From an uncultured Atopobiaceae bacterium (lineage in GTDB: Bacteria; Actinomycetota; Coriobacteriia; Coriobacteriales; Atopobiaceae), in the NCBI GenBank assembly GCA_947631545.1, contig CANRLS010000002.1:24965-88964 (forward strand): 64,000 nucleotides of DNA, given 5' to 3'. Of this stretch, positions 43,304 to 52,026 are shown piece by piece. A model generated the notes under the pieces. The model was not told the origin of the DNA and did not search any database. It saw only the letters and a list, made by a program, of their open reading frames with translations. Numbering within the stretch: position 1 is the stretch's first letter; the number at the start of each line of letters is the position of its first letter. Made by a program: the position numbers and the translations under genes.

Positions 43304-45847
43304 CTAGCGCCCGTACCAGGCGACGCCCTCGGATCGCCAGCCGTTGCGCACGCACGCGTCGTGCTCGGACTGGCTCGTCGTGAAGTGGTGGGCGCCCACG
43401 CCGGTGGCGTTGGGATTGAAGAGCCTGAAGACGCCCAGCGTGTGGCCGTTCTCCGAATGGAAGGCCACGCCCTCGTCCTTCCAGCCGAGGTCGCGGAGCG
43501 CCGAGCGCTCCACCGAGGACGCCGTGTAGAGGTGCTCGCCGGAATTGGGGTTGTAGAGCCGCCAGACCGGCGTGTTCGAGCGCGCGGGCGCCACCCAGGC
43601 CCCGCCCTCGTCCTTCCAGCCGCCTTCGACCAGGGCCATCCTCTCCGCGGCACTCGTCGTGTAGAGGTGCTCGCCGGAATTGGGGTTGTAGAGCCGGAGC
43701 ACATCGACCGTGGGCGCCTGGGGGACATCGCTCGGGTCCCAGGGGATGGTCGTGAGGCTCACGGGGAAGTTGTCCTGAGTGTAGAGGGCCATGTCCGCGG
43801 GGCCCATGACGCGCCCGATGGCCTCCGAGAGGGCGGACTGCGCGTCGCGGTAGGCGCTCTTCGCGCCCTCATAGCCCGGATCGGTCTCGTCGAGGGCGGT
43901 CCAGGCGCTCCACGCGGCATCGCGCGCGGCGATGAGGCCGTCTGCGCCGGCCTCGTCGAGGACGGCCTCGGCGGCGGCGATCTCCTCGGCGTTCGCGATC
44001 GCCAGATCGTGCCACGCGTAGCCCTCGTAGACGTAGGAGCCGTCGCTGTATTCCACCTGGCGCTCGGGCGAGCCGTAGAAGCTCTCGCCCGGGTTCACCA
44101 CGACCTCGCTCCACACCTGCCAGTCGGGGTCGGGCTCATCGACCTCCGCCATCACCCGGGAAGGGTCCATGGGGATCGCGAGCTCGGAGCGGTTGCCGTC
44201 GAGCTTCACCGTGCAGACGAGGCCCAACCGCTCGCCCGCGTCGACCGCGAGCGGCGCCTCCAGCTCCACCCTGTGGAAGCCGCCCAGAGGGAAGGTCTCG
44301 TCCCTGGACCATACGAGCTCGCCGTCGGTGGGATCCACGGCCCCCTCGCGCAGTCGATAGAGGTCGAAGCGCACGCGCGCGCCGAAGCTGGAGGTCGTGA
44401 GGGAGACGGTCCTCACGAGCGACGGCTCATCCATGGCGAAGACGTTGGCCATGGAGACGACGCCCTTGTAGCGGATGGATTCGACGGAGTTGTTGGTGAA
44501 GCTGTACTGGTGGCGCGACACGGCCTCCGATGGGCCGTAGGCGAGGTCGTCGTCGGCCTCCGTCACGAAGTCGTAGGCCGCGCACTGGCCGATGCTCTTG
44601 TCGTAGTACGAGAGGTAGAAGTACCCGCTCCCATCGATGCCCCAGTCGCTCTGGTTGCCGTAGGGGGAATCGAGCGAGCCCCAGCTGTTCTTGACGATGA
44701 AGGCGCCGTCGGCAGGCGGCTCATGGCCGTCGAGGAAGTTCTCGCGGGAGTAGCCGTCATCGTAGCCGACGATGCAGACGAAGTGGTTGGTCAAGCCCCC
44801 CTCGGCGCCCTCGCGCGGGCTCTCGTAGGTGTAGTGGGCGTAGGTGTCGAGGTCGAGGTAGCGGAACTCATCCTCGTCGTGAGGCTTCGAGGCGTCCGAG
44901 CAGAAGCCGATGCCCACGGCCCGCCCGGCGAGGAGCTGGTCCTTGATGGCCTCCACTCCCTCGGGGTTGTAGACGTAGCGCTCGAGCGAGGGATCTTCCG
45001 GGTCTGGCTCGAAGGAGGCCGGCGAGGGCAGGCTGAAGGACTCCTCCAGCTCGTAGGAGCTCGCGAACCTGAGGGATTCGGGCAGGCTCCAATCACCATC
45101 GGGCGAGGGCTCGGCGTAGTCGTACTCGTCGGTGTAGTCGCCGGCGGCGTTCGCGTAGGTCAAGAGCGGGCTCTCGGCCTCGTCGACGGGGCCCGAGCCC
45201 ATGGCGAAGAGCGCCGTGGCGTCGATGTCGCTCCCGCCGAAGCTATAGAGCCATCCCGAGTGCTCGGACGCGTCGATGTTGGTGCGGGTGCCCTCGCCCC
45301 CCTGGCCAGAGGGATCGTCATCGGCGAGCGGCACCATCGAGAACCAGGCGAGCTGCTTCTCGGAGAGGTCGATGGGATCGCCCGCCTCCGTGACGGGCGT
45401 CCCGGTTTCGGTGAGGATGGAGGTCTCCGCCCCGGCGACGGCGCCGAAGGCCCAGCAGGCGCCGAAGGGGTTCTGGGATTTGATGGAGGTCACGAAGGAG
45501 CCCGAGGCGCCGTTGAAGGCGGCGTCGCGGAGGTCGAAGGACGAGGGTCGCGCGCTCTGCGCCACGGCGCTGCCGCCGATTCGGCGCGTCGAGGCGTCGC
45601 TCGTGTAATCGGCGTCGTCGAAGACGAGGAGCGAGCCGTCCTCGGCGATCCGCACGGTGCGGTCGCCAGCGGAGACGAGGCCGTCCTCCAGCTCTTCCGC
45701 GCTCGGTCGCTCGACGGGCGTGACGGAGACGACCTCCTTGCCGACGTCGGACGGGTCGGCCGATGCGATGGCGGGCATGAAGAGCGCGCTTGCGGCGACC
45801 AGTCCGGCGAGCGCGGGGACGGCGCCGAGCCGCTTCCAGATCCTCAT
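43304..45847 (-). CDS. Secreted C1-family (papain-like) protease with C-terminal wall-binding repeats
   Basis: 847-residue exported protein. Signal peptide 1-30 (ASADP). The cysteine-protease domain (about 100-440) has C131 in SQNPFGACWAFGAVAGAE, the His in TNHFVCIVGYDD and the Asn in VKNSWG. A beta-rich 'lectin-like' region (about 460-610), a helical stretch, and three copies of RLYNPNSGEHLYT-type repeats (690-847) for wall attachment follow. It resembles secreted C1 proteases of gut Firmicutes and Coriobacteriia. A TACCAT lies about 95 bases upstream. The repeat is shared with the NlpC protein at 31175. Confidence 0.9.
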   Translation of the reverse strand: MRIWKRLGAVPALAGLVAASALFMPAIASADPSDVGKEVVSVTPVERPSAEELEDGLVSAGDRTVRIAEDGSLLVFDDADYTSDASTRRIGGSAVAQSARPSSFDLRDAAFNGASGSFVTSIKSQNPFGACWAFGAVAGAETSILTETGTPVTEAGDPIDLSEKQLAWFSMVPLADDDPSGQGGEGTRTNIDASEHSGWLYSFGGSDIDATALFAMGSGPVDEAESPLLTYANAAGDYTDEYDYAEPSPDGDWSLPESLRFASSYELEESFSLPSPASFEPDPEDPSLERYVYNPEGVEAIKDQLLAGRAVGIGFCSDASKPHDEDEFRYLDLDTYAHYTYESPREGAEGGLTNHFVCIVGYDDGYSRENFLDGHEPPADGAFIVKNSWGSLDSPYGNQSDWGIDGSGYFYLSYYDKSIGQCAAYDFVTEADDDLAYGPSEAVSRHQYSFTNNSVESIRYKGVVSMANVFAMDEPSLVRTVSLTTSSFGARVRFDLYRLREGAVDPTDGELVWSRDETFPLGGFHRVELEAPLAVDAGERLGLVCTVKLDGNRSELAIPMDPSRVMAEVDEPDPDWQVWSEVVVNPGESFYGSPERQVEYSDGSYVYEGYAWHDLAIANAEEIAAAEAVLDEAGADGLIAARDAAWSAWTALDETDPGYEGAKSAYRDAQSALSEAIGRVMGPADMALYTQDNFPVSLTTIPWDPSDVPQAPTVDVLRLYNPNSGEHLYTTSAAERMALVEGGWKDEGGAWVAPARSNTPVWRLYNPNSGEHLYTASSVERSALRDLGWKDEGVAFHSENGHTLGVFRLFNPNATGVGAHHFTTSQSEHDACVRNGWRSEGVAWYGR

Positions 45848-45938
45848 GGTTGGTGCCTTCCTGCAAAAGGGCGGCTCCCGGCTGCCGCTCGCGGTGCCGA
45901 TCGCGCGCCCCGAATGATGACGTCATGGTGCCGACGCA

Positions 45939-45944
45939 ATGGTA
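45939..45944 (-). promoter_or_regulatory. -10 element before the secreted protease
   Basis: TACCAT on the minus strand preceded by GC, the recurrent -10 form of this window. Confidence 0.35.
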
Positions 45945-46045
45945 GCGGCCCCCGTTCGCGGGGCAAGCGAGCCCCCCTCCCCCACCGATGCTCCATGTGG
46001 GCGAAGCGCGGCGGGCCGCAACGGGCGCGCGGAGGCGGCCCGCCC

Positions 46046-47119
46046 CTAGCCGAAGGCGAGGCCCGTGGGCGTCACGTTCACGAAGTAGAGCACCTCGAGG
46101 AAGGCGTAGGCGCCCGCGAAGGCGAAGAAGGCGCCGTTCACTGCGGCGGGTCGCGCCCGATGGAGCAGCCGGGCCGCCCAGGGATAGAGCACCCAGACCG
46201 CGAAGGTGGCGATGACGCTGTAGACGAGCGTGTTCTGGAGCATCACCTGCCCCATGAAGTTGAAGGGCAGATCGCGGTAGTCCCAGAGGTGGTAGTCCCA
46301 GTTCACGGTGACGCCGGTGAGGAAGTCCACGGCGCAGCAGACCGCCATGATGACGAAGAAGCTCACGACGAGCGTGGGAAAGACCTCGCCCTTGAACCGC
46401 TCGAGCAGCCATTGCTTGAACGGATAGAGCACCACCACGCAGAGCACCGCGGCGATGCCCTCCGCCGGGTAGGGATAGAGCCACTCCTGCCAGAGCTGCG
46501 CGTGCGAGAAGTCGTAGTGGCCGTCGAAGATGCCGAGCACGATGAGCCAGCAGAAGGCGATTTCGCCCCAGTGGCCGATGATGGAGCTCGCCGCGTAGTA
46601 GATGCCGAGGTTTCGCCACCAGGGCCACGAGAAGGGCCTCTCGAAGGAGTAGCGGACCTCGTCCGGATCGTTCGCGGGGCGCGTCCCAGCGCTCTCGCCG
46701 AGCGGCAGGCTGAGCGTCGCCCGCACAGACGGGGAGAGCGCGACGTAGACGAGGATGGCCAAGGAGAGGCACCCGTAGACGGCATCGACCGCCACGGACG
46801 CCGCGCCGGGCGCCCCTTCTTCGATGCCGATGCCGCCGCCCCACTGTAGCTCGCAGAGCCAGAGCCCGAGCGTCACGCCGAGCGACGCGAGGATGAAGCC
46901 GCGGGCGGCATGCGCGCGAACGAAGATGAGCCAGAGCGAGACCGACGCGCTCCCCATGGCCACGAGCACCCAGGCGAGCGTCACGTCGTAGACGAAGCCG
47001 TCCCCGGGGACGAAGAGCGCAAGGCCCAGTCCGGCCGCGAGGATCGCCGAGAAGTAGGCGACGCAGGCCCAGAGCCCTCCGCCAAGGGGCTGCGCACGTG
47101 GGTGACCGCTCTGCTCCAC
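46046..47119 (-). CDS. Multipass membrane protein, putative ABC-transporter type IV (CmpB-like)
   Basis: 357-residue protein with about nine hydrophobic helices. Motifs HWGEIAFCW, LYPYPAEGIA and WDYRDLPFNFMGQVMLQN match the putative ABC-transporter type IV family (Pfam ABC_trans_CmpB). Despite the name, no ATPase is encoded beside it and no reaction is known. The start is a GTG at 47119 preceded by GGGGAGGGG. A longer paralogue with the same motifs lies at 48999. Confidence 0.75.
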   Translation of the reverse strand: MEQSGHPRAQPLGGGLWACVAYFSAILAAGLGLALFVPGDGFVYDVTLAWVLVAMGSASVSLWLIFVRAHAARGFILASLGVTLGLWLCELQWGGGIGIEEGAPGAASVAVDAVYGCLSLAILVYVALSPSVRATLSLPLGESAGTRPANDPDEVRYSFERPFSWPWWRNLGIYYAASSIIGHWGEIAFCWLIVLGIFDGHYDFSHAQLWQEWLYPYPAEGIAAVLCVVVLYPFKQWLLERFKGEVFPTLVVSFFVIMAVCCAVDFLTGVTVNWDYHLWDYRDLPFNFMGQVMLQNTLVYSVIATFAVWVLYPWAARLLHRARPAAVNGAFFAFAGAYAFLEVLYFVNVTPTGLAFG

Positions 47120-47271
47120 GCCCCTCCCCGCCCTCGATCGTCAGGCTTACGGGCCCAATTCTAGTGGGAGGAGGCGCTCAGGGGACCTCCCGTCGGAAGC
47201 GGCGCGAGCCGAAGCGGCGCCTTCGCGGGGCAGAGCCGATCCATCCGACCGGGCGCCGGCGTCCGGTGCGC

Positions 47272-48249
47272 CTACTCCTCGTCGGCGCCGACGGCGATCG
47301 CGCCCTCGACGACCTTCCTCGCCTGGCGCCGCTCGAACCACTTGAAGATCGCCGGCCACACGGCCGTGAGCGCGAAGAGCTCGAACCAGTAGGCGAAGAA
47401 GTACGTGGGGAGCGCGCCGCTCTCGGTCATCCAGGGCAGGAGCACCTCTTCGGCGACCAGGAGGAAGAGGAGCCCCCAGCAGCAGCGCGTCACCCGCTGG
47501 ATGACGGGCACGCCGTCGGTCTCGAAGCGCACGGCGAAGAACTCCAGCGCGATCCCCGAAGCCACGCCGAAGAAGCGCCCGGCGTCCATCCAGCCGTCCA
47601 CTTGCATCTCCACGGGATCCACCAAGAGGCCGCCCTTGGCGTCGTAATCGAGCGGATAGGGCTTGAGGCTGATGTAGAGGAGGAAGAGCGCCGTGAGCGC
47701 GGCCGCGCCGACCAGAAGCCAGACCATGCGCTTGCGCTCGGCCAGGACCCACTCCCAGAGGTGGGGCGCGAAGATGACGACGAGCACGGCCACGACGAAG
47801 CCGGCGATCACATCCTCGGGCGTGTGGGCGCCGATGTAGTTCCGTGAGAAGAGCGTGAGCGCGATCATCGCGCAGAGGAAGACCACGAGCGGCACGTAGC
47901 GCCGGTAGCAGTAGATGAGGGTGCCGAAGTTCGTGGTGGAGGTCACCGAATGGCCGCTCGGGAAGGAGTAGCCCGACGCCTTCTGGATGGGCTTGATGGC
48001 GGGGTCTCTCACCCAGGGCCTATAGACCGTGAAGGTGAGCTTCAGCCACTGCACGGCGAGGCGCGCGAGCCCTAGGTTCATGAACAGGTAGCGGCCGACC
48101 CCCTTGTTCACCGCCCAGAAGAAGACGCAGGCGATGACCCAGACGTAGATGCCGTTGGAGAAGTCGCTTATCTGGATGAAGAAGTCGTTGAAGATCCCCC
48201 CGATGGCCTCGCGCCCGTTCTGGAGGATGAGCAGGTAATCAAGATCCAT
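47272..48249 (-). CDS. PAP2-family membrane phosphatase
   Basis: 325-residue integral membrane phosphatase of the type-2 phosphatidic acid phosphatase family. The three catalytic signatures are present: K70 to RP (LKLTFTVYRPW), PSGH at 97-100 and SR135-x6-H142-x3-D146. It extends about 150 residues beyond the core with more helices, which is longer than undecaprenyl-pyrophosphate phosphatases of this family. Likely substrates are lipid phosphates. RBS GGAGGGG. Confidence 0.87.
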   Translation of the reverse strand: MDLDYLLILQNGREAIGGIFNDFFIQISDFSNGIYVWVIACVFFWAVNKGVGRYLFMNLGLARLAVQWLKLTFTVYRPWVRDPAIKPIQKASGYSFPSGHSVTSTTNFGTLIYCYRRYVPLVVFLCAMIALTLFSRNYIGAHTPEDVIAGFVVAVLVVIFAPHLWEWVLAERKRMVWLLVGAAALTALFLLYISLKPYPLDYDAKGGLLVDPVEMQVDGWMDAGRFFGVASGIALEFFAVRFETDGVPVIQRVTRCCWGLLFLLVAEEVLLPWMTESGALPTYFFAYWFELFALTAVWPAIFKWFERRQARKVVEGAIAVGADEE

Positions 48250-48311
48250 CGGCCCCTCCGCGCTCTCGACCCTCTCTCAAGACGCCTGCCAATCTAGCTC
48301 GTTCGAAGGGC

Positions 48312-48360
48312 CCAGGTGCTCGACGCGCTGGGAGGGCCTCGCACGGCGCCGAGCACCTGG
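48312..48360. repeat. 11-bp inverted repeat in the PAP2-STAS gap
   Basis: CCAGGTGCTCG at 48312-48322 and its exact complement at 48350-48360, with a 27-base loop. It sits in the 367-base gap between the divergent PAP2 and STAS genes, where nothing else convincing is seen (a minus-strand frame at 48277-48537 looks like noise). No U-tract, so an operator or RNA stem is more likely than a terminator. Confidence 0.5.
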
Positions 48361-48616
48361 AACCATGGCGCGATCCCCCGCCCCCATGCGCCTCGGCCTA
48401 CGGCGCGTAGCCTCTCGCACCGCCTCGCGGCGGCGAAACGCGGCTCCGACCGAGCCCTTCGACGCTCGCCGCTCCACTTCGTAGCACCCCTTCCCCTCGG
48501 GCGGATGGATCGCCTCGCCGCTGGCGCGGTCGGTCATTGCGGCTCGTCTCTTGTGAGAGAATGGGCAGCCGGAATGAGAACCCGGGATTGGAACCGGCGC
48601 GAATCGAGGAGACGCC

Positions 48617-48913
48617 ATGAAGCTCAGCACCAGGGAACAGGGCACGGGACTCGTCGTCGAGGTCGAGGGCCGCATCGACACGAACACGGCCCCCGAGTTC
48701 ACCGCCTACACCGACAAGCTCGTCGACGACGGCGCCGACGACATCACGGTCGACCTCTCCGCCTGCGACTTCGTGTCCTCGGCCGGCCTCCGCGCCATCG
48801 TCACGTTGCAGAAGCGCCTCATCGACGGCCGGCTCGTCTTCACCGGCGTCTCCGAAGAGATCATGGATGTCTTCGCGATGACCGGCTTCGACAAGATCCT
48901 CACCTTCGAATAG
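48617..48913 (+). CDS. STAS-domain anti-anti-sigma factor
   Basis: 98-residue single STAS domain of the SpoIIAA/RsbV type: RIDTNTAPEF near 19-28 and DFVSSAGLRAI near 51-61. By alignment with SpoIIAA the phosphorylated serine should be S55 in SSAG. Such proteins bind an RsbW/SpoIIAB kinase in the dephosphorylated state. A cognate-looking kinase lies at 50906; no sigma factor is in the window. RBS GAGGAGA. It is the first of five STAS domains in 8 kb. Confidence 0.92.
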   Translation: MKLSTREQGTGLVVEVEGRIDTNTAPEFTAYTDKLVDDGADDITVDLSACDFVSSAGLRAIVTLQKRLIDGRLVFTGVSEEIMDVFAMTGFDKILTFE

Positions 48914-48998
48914 GCCGCCTCGGGCGCGATGGCGAAGGGCCGGGTGCGCGTGAGCGACCCGGCCCTTATCGTTCGCGCTCGCGATCGTTCGCGAGCGG

Positions 48999-50651
48999 CT
49001 ACGGCTCCGCCACGCCGAGGCCCACCTCGGCGCCCATGGCGTCGAGCGACTGCTGGATGTTGCCGAGCTCCTCTTCGAGCACGCCCTTGTCGAGCGAGTT
49101 CGTGGCATCGATCTGCGCTTCGAGCGCATCGACCGAGATCCCCATCAATTGCAGCGTCTGCTGCAGGTCCTGGGTCTCCACGGCCTCTTGGGTGAGCGCG
49201 TCCTCGGGGATGTAGGCGTACTCCTCGGGCGGATCGAAGAGGTAGAGCGACCAGAGGATGCCGCCTGCCGCCGCGAAGACCACGAAGGCGATGTTCATGA
49301 TCGCGTCGGGCACGCGCGAGACCCAGAGCTGGAGCAGCGGGTAGACCCACCAGGCGATGATCGACGAGGCCGCGCCGAAGGCCAGGGCGTTCTGCAGGCA
49401 GACCTGGCCCATGATGTTGAAGGGCATCGTCGAGTAGTCCCAGAGCTGGTGGTTGGCGTTCACGATGAGGCCCATCGAGAACTCGATGAGGCTGCAGACG
49501 AGCGCGTTGCAGATGAAGCTGATGATGTAGGGCACGACGGGGACCTTGATGGCCTTCTTCAGCCACTGGAGCAGGGGATAGAGGAAGAGCGCGATGATCA
49601 CCACCGCGGCGCCCTCCATGGGGAAGGGATAGAGCCAGTCCCTCCAGAGCATCGTGTTGGTGGGATCGTACTCGCCCTCCACGAGCCCGAGGCGGATGAA
49701 CTGGCACATGCCCGCTTCCATCCAGTGGCCCAGCACCGAGAACACGATGAAGTAGATGATGAGGTTGCGGACGAGCGGCCAGCCGTGCTCCAGGTAGGCC
49801 GTGCCCTCCTTGTCGTAGATGCCCGTCCTCTTGGCGAGGTCGTTCACCATCGTCGCCTTCACGCGCTTGGAGAATATGAAGTAGCAGATGAGGAAGATGT
49901 AGAAGGCGCTGTTGAAGATCAGGATGGGCCAATCGAATATGCCTTGGATACCTAGCTTGATGCCGTTGAAGGCGATGCCGATGAGGCCCATCATGATGAC
50001 GAAGGGCCTCGCCATGCGGTAGCGGTTGATGAAGAACCAGAAGGCCACGCCCGCGAGGATCAGCATGATCCAGTCGAAGAACTGGGTGACGTCGTTGGCG
50101 ACCATGTCCCTCGACGTGAGCAAGAGGACGAGGATGTTCGCCGCGATGTCGATCGCGAAGTAGACCTGCACGAAGCGCATGAATCCCATGGAGTTGGGAT
50201 CGGAGAACTTGATGGCGTCGTAGGCGGCGCGGGCCGAGCGCGTGGCGGCCTTGTGGTTGACCTTGGCCTCCTTGTTGGCCGCGCGCATGCGCTTGCGGGC
50301 CGTCTTCGCGCGCTCCGGGTCGCCCGAGTGGCTCGCGATGACGTTCAGGCGGAACGCCTCGTCGGCCACCTCGTCCGATTCCATGGCCACGCCGGCCATG
50401 GCCACCGCCTCTGCCGCGTCGAGCTGGGCGGCACGGGTGATGCGGCTCCGCTCGGCCTTGCCCGTGGCGAAGGCCGCGTCCACCGAGAGCTCGGCGTGCT
50501 CGAGGGCCTCGAGGCGCTTCTGGGCCTCGTCGATGTCGAGCTTCGCCTCGTCCTCGGGGACGTCGGGCGGCAGGGCCTCGATATCGTCTTCGGGAAGCGG
50601 CCCCTCCACCTCGTCTTCGGAGGGCAGGAGGTCTTCTCTCTGTTCGTCCAT
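48999..50651 (-). CDS. Large membrane protein with CmpB-like (ABC-transporter type IV) domain
   Basis: 550 residues. An acidic helical cytoplasmic N-terminus (1-160, rich in coiled-coil) precedes about ten membrane helices (165-500) and a short acidic tail with QTLQLMGISVDALEAQ. Motifs GHWMEAGMCQF, LYPFPMEGAA and WDYSTMPFNIMGQVCLQN match the protein at 46046, so the two are paralogues; the cytoplasmic N-terminus is the main difference. Function unknown; the location among STAS genes suggests a sensor or a signalling-linked transporter (inference). Confidence 0.75.
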   Translation of the reverse strand: MDEQREDLLPSEDEVEGPLPEDDIEALPPDVPEDEAKLDIDEAQKRLEALEHAELSVDAAFATGKAERSRITRAAQLDAAEAVAMAGVAMESDEVADEAFRLNVIASHSGDPERAKTARKRMRAANKEAKVNHKAATRSARAAYDAIKFSDPNSMGFMRFVQVYFAIDIAANILVLLLTSRDMVANDVTQFFDWIMLILAGVAFWFFINRYRMARPFVIMMGLIGIAFNGIKLGIQGIFDWPILIFNSAFYIFLICYFIFSKRVKATMVNDLAKRTGIYDKEGTAYLEHGWPLVRNLIIYFIVFSVLGHWMEAGMCQFIRLGLVEGEYDPTNTMLWRDWLYPFPMEGAAVVIIALFLYPLLQWLKKAIKVPVVPYIISFICNALVCSLIEFSMGLIVNANHQLWDYSTMPFNIMGQVCLQNALAFGAASSIIAWWVYPLLQLWVSRVPDAIMNIAFVVFAAAGGILWSLYLFDPPEEYAYIPEDALTQEAVETQDLQQTLQLMGISVDALEAQIDATNSLDKGVLEEELGNIQQSLDAMGAEVGLGVAEP

Positions 50652-50905
50652 GTACTTCCTTCGTCGCGATGAAACCTATGGGCCCATTATCGCAGGGACG
50701 CCGAGGGAGCGGCAGACCGTATCGGATCAGGGCCCCCAGCGGCGTCTCGACCCCATGGCATCCGGTCGTTCCCAGTGCGAACGCGCAGCGTAGCGCAACG
50801 GTCGTACCCGCTGCCAGTTTCGGCTCCCCGGCCGGCGCGGATCCATGCGGCCCCGGGCGGCGATGGGCCTGCCATCGCTTCGGGAACGCGGCCGGCCGAT
50901 TGGAC

Positions 50906-51379
50906 CTACCAGCGCTTCGATATGGTGGTCACGTTCGTCTGGCCCCGGCGCTCGTAGGCGAAGACGTCCATCGTGCGCCTGACCATGAGGATGCCGAGGC
51001 CGCCGATCTTCACCTCTTCGACGCTCTTGGGAAGGGTGGGATCGGGCTTGGCCACGGGATCGAAGGGGATCCCCTCGTCCTCGATGACGATGGTCACGGC
51101 GTGGCCCGTGGCCTCGCCGCCTGGCGCCGGCCCCACCTCGTCGAAGGTGTAGGCGAGCCTCACCTCTCCCGGCCGCTCGTCCTCGGGATAGGCGTAGTGG
51201 GCCACGTTCACGAAGAGCTCCTCCACGGCCACGATGAGCTGATCCACCGTGGGATGCGGGCAGGCGAGCCTCGCGAGCGCCTCCTGGAGCGGGTCCACGA
51301 CGTCGGGCAGGCGCTCGACGTCGGCGGGGAGGACGAGGCGCACCGTCTCCCCGTGCTGGGCGATCCCCTGATCCGACAT
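50906..51379 (-). CDS. RsbW/SpoIIAB-like anti-sigma ATPase
   Basis: 157-residue GHKL-fold protein of the anti-sigma serine-kinase family. The N box is E53-E-L-F-V-N58, G1 is E100-D-E-G (IEDEGIPFDP) and the G2 region is GGLGILMVRRTMD (126-138). The LPAD-start and the late FDP motif are as in RsbW-type proteins. It could phosphorylate the SSAG serines of the neighbouring STAS domains. Its usual partner, a sigma factor, is absent from the window. RBS GGGGAGGA. Confidence 0.88.
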   Translation of the reverse strand: MSDQGIAQHGETVRLVLPADVERLPDVVDPLQEALARLACPHPTVDQLIVAVEELFVNVAHYAYPEDERPGEVRLAYTFDEVGPAPGGEATGHAVTIVIEDEGIPFDPVAKPDPTLPKSVEEVKIGGLGILMVRRTMDVFAYERRGQTNVTTISKRW

Positions 51380-51605
51380 GAGCCGTCCTCCCCTTCCGCG
51401 CGCTGCGATCCGGGCCGTCGGCCGGACTCCATCACCATCTTAGAGAACGGGCGATCGCCATGGGCTTCTGGAGTCCGACGGCGACGGGCGAGGCGCCTTC
51501 GTCCATCGCGAGGTGCCGTTCGTGCGAAGATCCGCGCGCTTCGCCAGGGCGAGCGCCACCCTCGCCTTCCGCGACCTCTCCCCCGCCGTCCGCTCGGCGC
51601 TCTGC

Positions 51606-51611
51606 TACCGT
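51606..51611 (+). promoter_or_regulatory. Extended -10 before the STAS gene at 51645
   Basis: TACCGT preceded by TGC. About 33 bases from the start codon. The rest of the 265-base gap holds a widely spaced inverted repeat (CGGACTCCA at 51423-51431 with its complement at 51469-51477). Confidence 0.35.
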
Positions 51612-51644
51612 GTTCCCTATCGCGCAGCAGAAAGGATGGCCCCC

Positions 51645-51950
51645 ATGGAGGCACAGGTCAGCATCGAGGGGGATGTCGCCACGGTCGCCGTGAGCGGCTC
51701 CGTCAACACCAACACGGCTCCGCAGTTCGAGAAGTCCGTCGGCGAGGCCTTCGCCGACGATGCCGTCACGTCGATAACCTTCGACTTCTCGAACCTCGAC
51801 TACATCTCCTCGGCCGGGCTCCGCGTGCTCATGGTGGCCTACAAGCAGGTCATGGCCAAGGGCGGCGAGCTCAAGGTCGAGGGCTCCTCCGACGAGGTCA
51901 TGGAGGTCTTCGAGATCACCGGCATCGCCGACCTCCTCGGCTTGGAGTAG
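51645..51950 (+). CDS. STAS-domain anti-anti-sigma factor
   Basis: 101-residue single STAS domain: SVNTNTAPQFEK near 19-30 and DYISSAGLRVLMV near 52-64, with S56 as the predicted phosphorylation site. It is similar to the STAS protein at 48617, so they may compete for the same kinase. The ATG at 51645 has AAAGGA at good spacing; an in-frame ATG at 51636 would add three residues. Confidence 0.9.
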   Translation: MEAQVSIEGDVATVAVSGSVNTNTAPQFEKSVGEAFADDAVTSITFDFSNLDYISSAGLRVLMVAYKQVMAKGGELKVEGSSDEVMEVFEITGIADLLGLE

Positions 51951-52026
51951 CGAGGGCCGCCGCGCCACCGCAAGGGCGCGAGCGTCGCGTCGGTCCGCGT
52001 CGCCGGATGGCGCGGCCGACGGGGCC

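Noticed and set aside
40268..46849. Very long plus-strand open frame (over 2,000 codons)
   Set aside because: It runs antisense to the cysteine hydrolase, ABC-F ATPase and secreted protease and is Arg/Gly/Glu-rich without domains. Such frames are common opposite GC-rich genes.
48277..48537. Small minus-strand frame (86 codons) in the PAP2-STAS gap
   Set aside because: Arg-rich, no ribosome binding site, no recognisable feature; more likely noise.
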